DNA from: Mycobacterium sp. MS1601
GTDB taxonomy: Bacteria; Actinomycetota; Actinomycetes; Mycobacteriales; Mycobacteriaceae
Assembly (NCBI RefSeq): GCF_001984215.1
Contig: NZ_CP019420.1
Span: 1,612,001 to 1,676,000 of the forward strand
Direction of reading: 5' to 3'
DNA: 64,000 nt
Shown here: piece by piece, positions 61,171 through 64,000 of the stretch
Layout: each line of letters starts with the position of its first letter
Numbering within the stretch: the stretch's first letter is position 1
The notes under the pieces: model-generated
What the model was told of the DNA's origin: nothing
What the model saw: only the letters and a program-made list of their open reading frames with translations
Databases searched by the model: none
Position numbers and translations under genes: made by a program

Positions 61171-61994
61171 CCGAGCAAGGGCGGCACCGCGCCGTCGGCC
61201 AGCCAGCGCGCCTCGAGCACTGCCAATGCGCCTGAGTCCCGCAGTTCGTCGACGGCCTGCGATACACACGGGGTGAGGCGGCTGAACTTGTCGAGCATGA
61301 TGCCGAACTGCTCCACCTGCTCGACGTCTGAGGGCAGGCGCCCGACCACCAGCCCGTCCTCGAGTTCGTCCTGCACCGCCATGGCGGTGGGGAGATCCAG
61401 TACAAGCGCGTCGATCTGACCGGATCGCAAGGCCATCTTCGCCTCGACGTTGGTGTTGTACACCGCGATTGGTGTGCTGCCACCCACCGCGCTCGCCGCG
61501 GCGGCGCTGGTGGTGCCCGCCTGCGCACCGAGCTTCACCGTCCGCAGATCGGCCAGGGTGGTGGCGGACGCGGCAGCAGAGGTCGCCACGGTGACCACAG
61601 CCTGCGCCACGTCGTAGTACGGCGAGGAGAAGTCGACGAGTTCGCGCCGCTGGTCGGTGATGGAGAACTCGGAGAGATTGGCGTCGAAGGACTTCGGGCC
61701 CGCAGCCATCGCGGTGTTGAAAGGCACCCGCACCCACCGCACCTCGTCGGCGGTGTAGCCGAGTTTGTCGGCAACAGCGTATGCCACTGCGGATTCGAAC
61801 CCGTCACCGTTGGACGGGTCGTCGCCGATGTACCACGGCGGATAGGCCGGCTGGTCCGTGGCCATGGTGAAGATTCCAGCGTAAAGCGTTGGCAGAGCAG
61901 ACTTTTCACACTTGAGCGGTGGCACGCTCGGCGTCGGGGCGGCCGAACAACCGGTCAGCGCAGCGATCAGCACCGCCAGCACCGGGAATCGCAT
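61167..61994 (-). CDS. amino acid ABC substrate-binding lipoprotein (copy 2)
   Basis: 275 residues from ATG 61994. Lipobox LTGC near residue 16. Type-2 binding fold of the polar amino acid class: 'SNGDGFESAVAYAVADKLGY', 'FDANLSEFSITDQRRELVDF', 'VKLGAQAGTTSAAAASAVGG', 'IDALVLDLPTAMAVQDELED'. Closely related to the partial gene at 63581. It sits downstream of the ATPase. The ligand (for example glutamine or glutamate) is not known. Confidence 0.88.
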   Translation of the reverse strand: MRFPVLAVLIAALTGCSAAPTPSVPPLKCEKSALPTLYAGIFTMATDQPAYPPWYIGDDPSNGDGFESAVAYAVADKLGYTADEVRWVRVPFNTAMAAGPKSFDANLSEFSITDQRRELVDFSSPYYDVAQAVVTVATSAAASATTLADLRTVKLGAQAGTTSAAAASAVGGSTPIAVYNTNVEAKMALRSGQIDALVLDLPTAMAVQDELEDGLVVGRLPSDVEQVEQFGIMLDKFSRLTPCVSQAVDELRDSGALAVLEARWLADGAVPPLLG

Positions 61995-62010
61995 ACCGAC
62001 ATTGTTGCTC

Positions 62011-62760
62011 TCAGTCGCGTCCCACGCCGCCCAGCCGGGCAAGAAACTGCCTGGTACGGGCTTCCTTCGGTGCGTCAAGCACCTGCTGCGGCGGACCGGA
62101 TTCCAGGATGCGCCCACCGTCGAGGAAACACACCACGTCGGCGACTCGTCGCGCGAAACCCATCTCGTGGGTCGCCATCACGATGGTGCGACCCGAGGCG
62201 GCCAGTTCCGAGAGGAGCTCGAGTACCTCGGCCACCAGTTCAGGGTCCAGGGCACTGGTGACCTCGTCGAGCAACAGGACCCGCGGGTCATAGGCCAGCG
62301 CCCGCGCAATCGCCACCCGCTGCTGCTGTCCGCCGGAGAGCCGGTCGGGGTAGGCGTCGGCGCGGTCGGCCAGCCCGACACGCGCCAGCAGCTCACGGCC
62401 CCGCTGCTCGGCGTCCCGGCGGTTGCGCCCGTGCACCACCCGCGGCGCCAGGGTGATGTTGTCCAGCACCGTCATGTGCGGAAACAAGTTGAACGACTGG
62501 AACACCATGGCCATGGACCGGCGTACCTCGTCGGCGTTGATGCGCGGGTCACTGATGTCGCGGCCGTCGAGGAAGATCTGCCCGTCGTCGATCTCGTCGA
62601 GCAGGTCGATGCACCGCAGCAGAGTCGACTTTCCCGAGCCCGATGCACCGATGAGCACCACCACCTGATGCTCGGCGACGTCCAGGTCGATCCCGTCGAG
62701 CACGGCGCGGTCGCCGTAACTCTTGGCGACACCGCGCAGGCTCAGCACCGGGTCGCTCAC
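62011..62760 (-). CDS. polar amino acid ABC importer ATPase
   Basis: 249 residues from GTG 62760, overlapping the permease stop by 4 bp. Walker A 'GASGSGKST', 'MAMVFQSFNLFPHMTVLDNI', signature '[20 protein letters not shown]', Walker B 'VLLLDEVTSALDPELVAEVL', H-loop 'MATHEMGFARRVADVVCFLD'. This is the GlnQ/HisP class. Confidence 0.95.
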   Translation of the reverse strand: MSDPVLSLRGVAKSYGDRAVLDGIDLDVAEHQVVVLIGASGSGKSTLLRCIDLLDEIDDGQIFLDGRDISDPRINADEVRRSMAMVFQSFNLFPHMTVLDNITLAPRVVHGRNRRDAEQRGRELLARVGLADRADAYPDRLSGGQQQRVAIARALAYDPRVLLLDEVTSALDPELVAEVLELLSELAASGRTIVMATHEMGFARRVADVVCFLDGGRILESGPPQQVLDAPKEARTRQFLARLGGVGRD

Positions 62761-63584
62761 AGAGCCCCCTGCCGCAGCGCGGCCCGCCTGGTCGCCCAGT
62801 CCGCCAACCGCGCCGACGGCACCGCCAGCGCGACGAACAGCAGACCCGCCACCACATACGGCGTGAAGTTGTACGACGTGGCCACCTGGATCTGTGCGGC
62901 GCGCACCGCGTCGACAGCCCCGAGTACAGAGATCAGGCCGCAGTCCTTCTGCAGTGCGACGAAGTCGTTCAGCAGTGCCGGGGTGACCCGCCTGGCAGCC
63001 TGCGGTAGCACCACCAGTCGCATGGTCCGGCGGTAATTCAGGCCCAGCGAGCGGGCCGCGGCCAGCTGCGACGGGTGTACCGAGTCGATGCCCGCCCGAA
63101 AGACCTCGGCCACCAGCGCGGAGTAGACGAGCACCAGAGCAAGGCCACCGAGCAGCACGGGGTTGTTCGGGATGCCCTCCAGCCGCAACCCGGGCAGGCC
63201 GAAGCCGATCAGGTAGAGCACGATCAGCAATGGCAGACCGCGGAACAGGTCGATGTAGCCGATGACGGCTGCGCGAACGGGGAACCACACCGGCCCGTGC
63301 AGAGTGCGCAGTACCGCCAACAGCAGACCGAACGCCAGGATCAGGATCTCGCAGACCACCAGAACCCGGACGTTGAGCCAGAGCCCGTCCAGCACTGCGG
63401 GCAGGCTGTCCCAGCCGATCCGCAGGTCGAAGAACGAGTCGCGGACCCGGGGCCATCCGGGCGAGGCCGTCACGCCCACGGCGACGACGGCGGCGAAAAC
63501 CAGCGTCGAGGCCAGTGCCATCAGCGTCGAGCGCCGCGCCCTCGACCGGTGGTACGCGCGGCGCTGTTCGGCCAGCGCGGTCAC
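62757..63584 (-). CDS. polar amino acid ABC importer permease
   Basis: 275 residues, about five or six membrane segments. HEQRO-type permease motif 'FRAGIDSVHPSQLAAARSLG' followed by 'LNYRRTMRLVVLPQAARRVT' and 'LLNDFVALQKDCGLISVLGA'. One permease gene suggests a homodimer. It overlaps both neighbours (63581-63584 upstream and 62757-62760 downstream). Confidence 0.93.
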   Translation of the reverse strand: MTALAEQRRAYHRSRARRSTLMALASTLVFAAVVAVGVTASPGWPRVRDSFFDLRIGWDSLPAVLDGLWLNVRVLVVCEILILAFGLLLAVLRTLHGPVWFPVRAAVIGYIDLFRGLPLLIVLYLIGFGLPGLRLEGIPNNPVLLGGLALVLVYSALVAEVFRAGIDSVHPSQLAAARSLGLNYRRTMRLVVLPQAARRVTPALLNDFVALQKDCGLISVLGAVDAVRAAQIQVATSYNFTPYVVAGLLFVALAVPSARLADWATRRAALRQGAL

Positions 63585-64000
63585 GTCAGTACGGGAGCAT
63601 TACCGGCTTCGTCGAGCCACGTCTGCTGCAACTCGGCGAGGGTACCGTCCGAACGCAGTTCGTCGACGGCTGACGAGACACACGCCGTCAGCGGGCTGCC
63701 CTTGTCCAGGACTATGCCGAACTGTTCCGGGGTGTCTGTCTCGGTGGGCAGCTGGCCGACGATGACACCGCCGTCGAGTTCGGCCTGGACCGCAAAGGCC
63801 GTCGGTAGATCCAGGACCACCGCGTCGATCTGGCCGCTGGTCAGTGCGGCTTTGGCGTCCTCGTTGTTGTTGTAGACGCTGATCGGCTGGGCGGGCGCCA
63901 GCGCCTCTGCGGCGGTGTAGCTGGTGGTGCCCACCTGGGCGCCGAGTTTGAGCGCCTTGAGTGCGTTGAGGTCCTTGACCGCGGCCGCCGGTGACGACGC
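63581..64000 (-). CDS. amino acid ABC substrate-binding protein (copy 1), 5' end cut off
   Basis: The frame is open to base 64000; the 139 C-terminal residues are present. 'LKLGAQVGTTSYTAAEALAP', 'DAKAALTSGQIDAVVLDLPT' and 'FGIVLDKGSPLTACVSSAVD' parallel the 61167-61994 protein closely, including the Cys near the C-terminus. It precedes the permease in the operon. With copy 2, one importer core has two receptors at its two ends. Confidence 0.85.
   Translation of the reverse strand, partial: ASSPAAAVKDLNALKALKLGAQVGTTSYTAAEALAPAQPISVYNNNEDAKAALTSGQIDAVVLDLPTAFAVQAELDGGVIVGQLPTETDTPEQFGIVLDKGSPLTACVSSAVDELRSDGTLAELQQTWLDEAGNAPVLT

Overview
The window looks like a chromosomal segment of a fast-growing mycobacterium (Mycolicibacterium type). 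It is GC-rich, uses ATG, GTG and TTG starts, has many leaderless promoters (TANNNT 6-8 nt before the start codon), and carries mycobacterial markers: mycothiol synthase (mshD), DesA1 mycolate desaturase, LmeA, GlnR, an LCP protein and an F420-type oxidoreductase. From about 43.9 to 60.9 kb the gene order matches, as I recall it, the M. tuberculosis Rv0826-Rv0813c block, with a complete pstSCAB operon in the middle. No insertion sequence, prophage or CRISPR array is visible. Region 1 (0-10 kb) holds an MFS exporter cut by the window edge, a CrtI-like FAD oxidoreductase with a periplasmic-binding-like protein, a LysR regulator, a LacI regulator, a 56-bp tandem repeat, a DapC-like aminotransferase, and a MatC-type carrier with a maleate-isomerase-like enzyme under an IclR regulator. 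Region 2 (10-17.5 kb) is a urea-type module: LuxR regulator, UrtA-like binding lipoprotein, and a divergent urease operon ureAB(fused)-C-G-D-E-F. The UreC keeps the nickel ligands but has an altered substrate-side loop. Region 3 (17.5-26 kb) holds a DUF222/HNH protein, an LLM oxidoreductase, an AraC/PAS regulator divergent from cyanase plus a formate/nitrite-type channel, and assorted small genes, one of them frameshifted. Region 4 (26-38.4 kb) is a polyol/pentitol catabolic operon. On the minus strand it encodes a SIS isomerase, FGGY kinase, RPE-like epimerase, three dehydrogenases, an ABC exporter-type ATPase and permease of the ribose importer family, and two near-duplicate binding lipoproteins. 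A SorC/DeoR-type regulator and a fourth dehydrogenase diverge from it, with strong inverted repeats between. Region 5 (38.4-43.8 kb) holds small proteins, four tRNAs (Phe, Asp, Glu on minus; Lys on plus), a secreted TAP-type hydrolase, a DUF732 protein, a DNA methyltransferase and a membrane Ser/Thr kinase. Region 6 (43.8-61.2 kb) is the conserved core: MpaB/DUF2236, TetR, desA1 (one-base frameshift), dusB, LCP, phoU, pstBACS, mshD, glnR, lmeA, thiX, a polycysteine leader peptide, DUF4395, cysA2, sseC, a 32-aa membrane peptide and a nitrobindin-like protein. Region 7 (61.2-64 kb) is a polar amino acid ABC importer with two binding proteins, the second cut by the window edge. The genes connect through nutrient scavenging. 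Nitrogen modules (urea-like, cyanate) lie in a window that also encodes GlnR, and GAAAC-type half-sites precede urtA. Two GTTCACC-type Pho boxes precede phoU and pstS. The sulfur operon sits behind a cysteine-codon leader. Two single-base frameshifts, both in C/G runs, hit otherwise intact genes and may be sequence errors.
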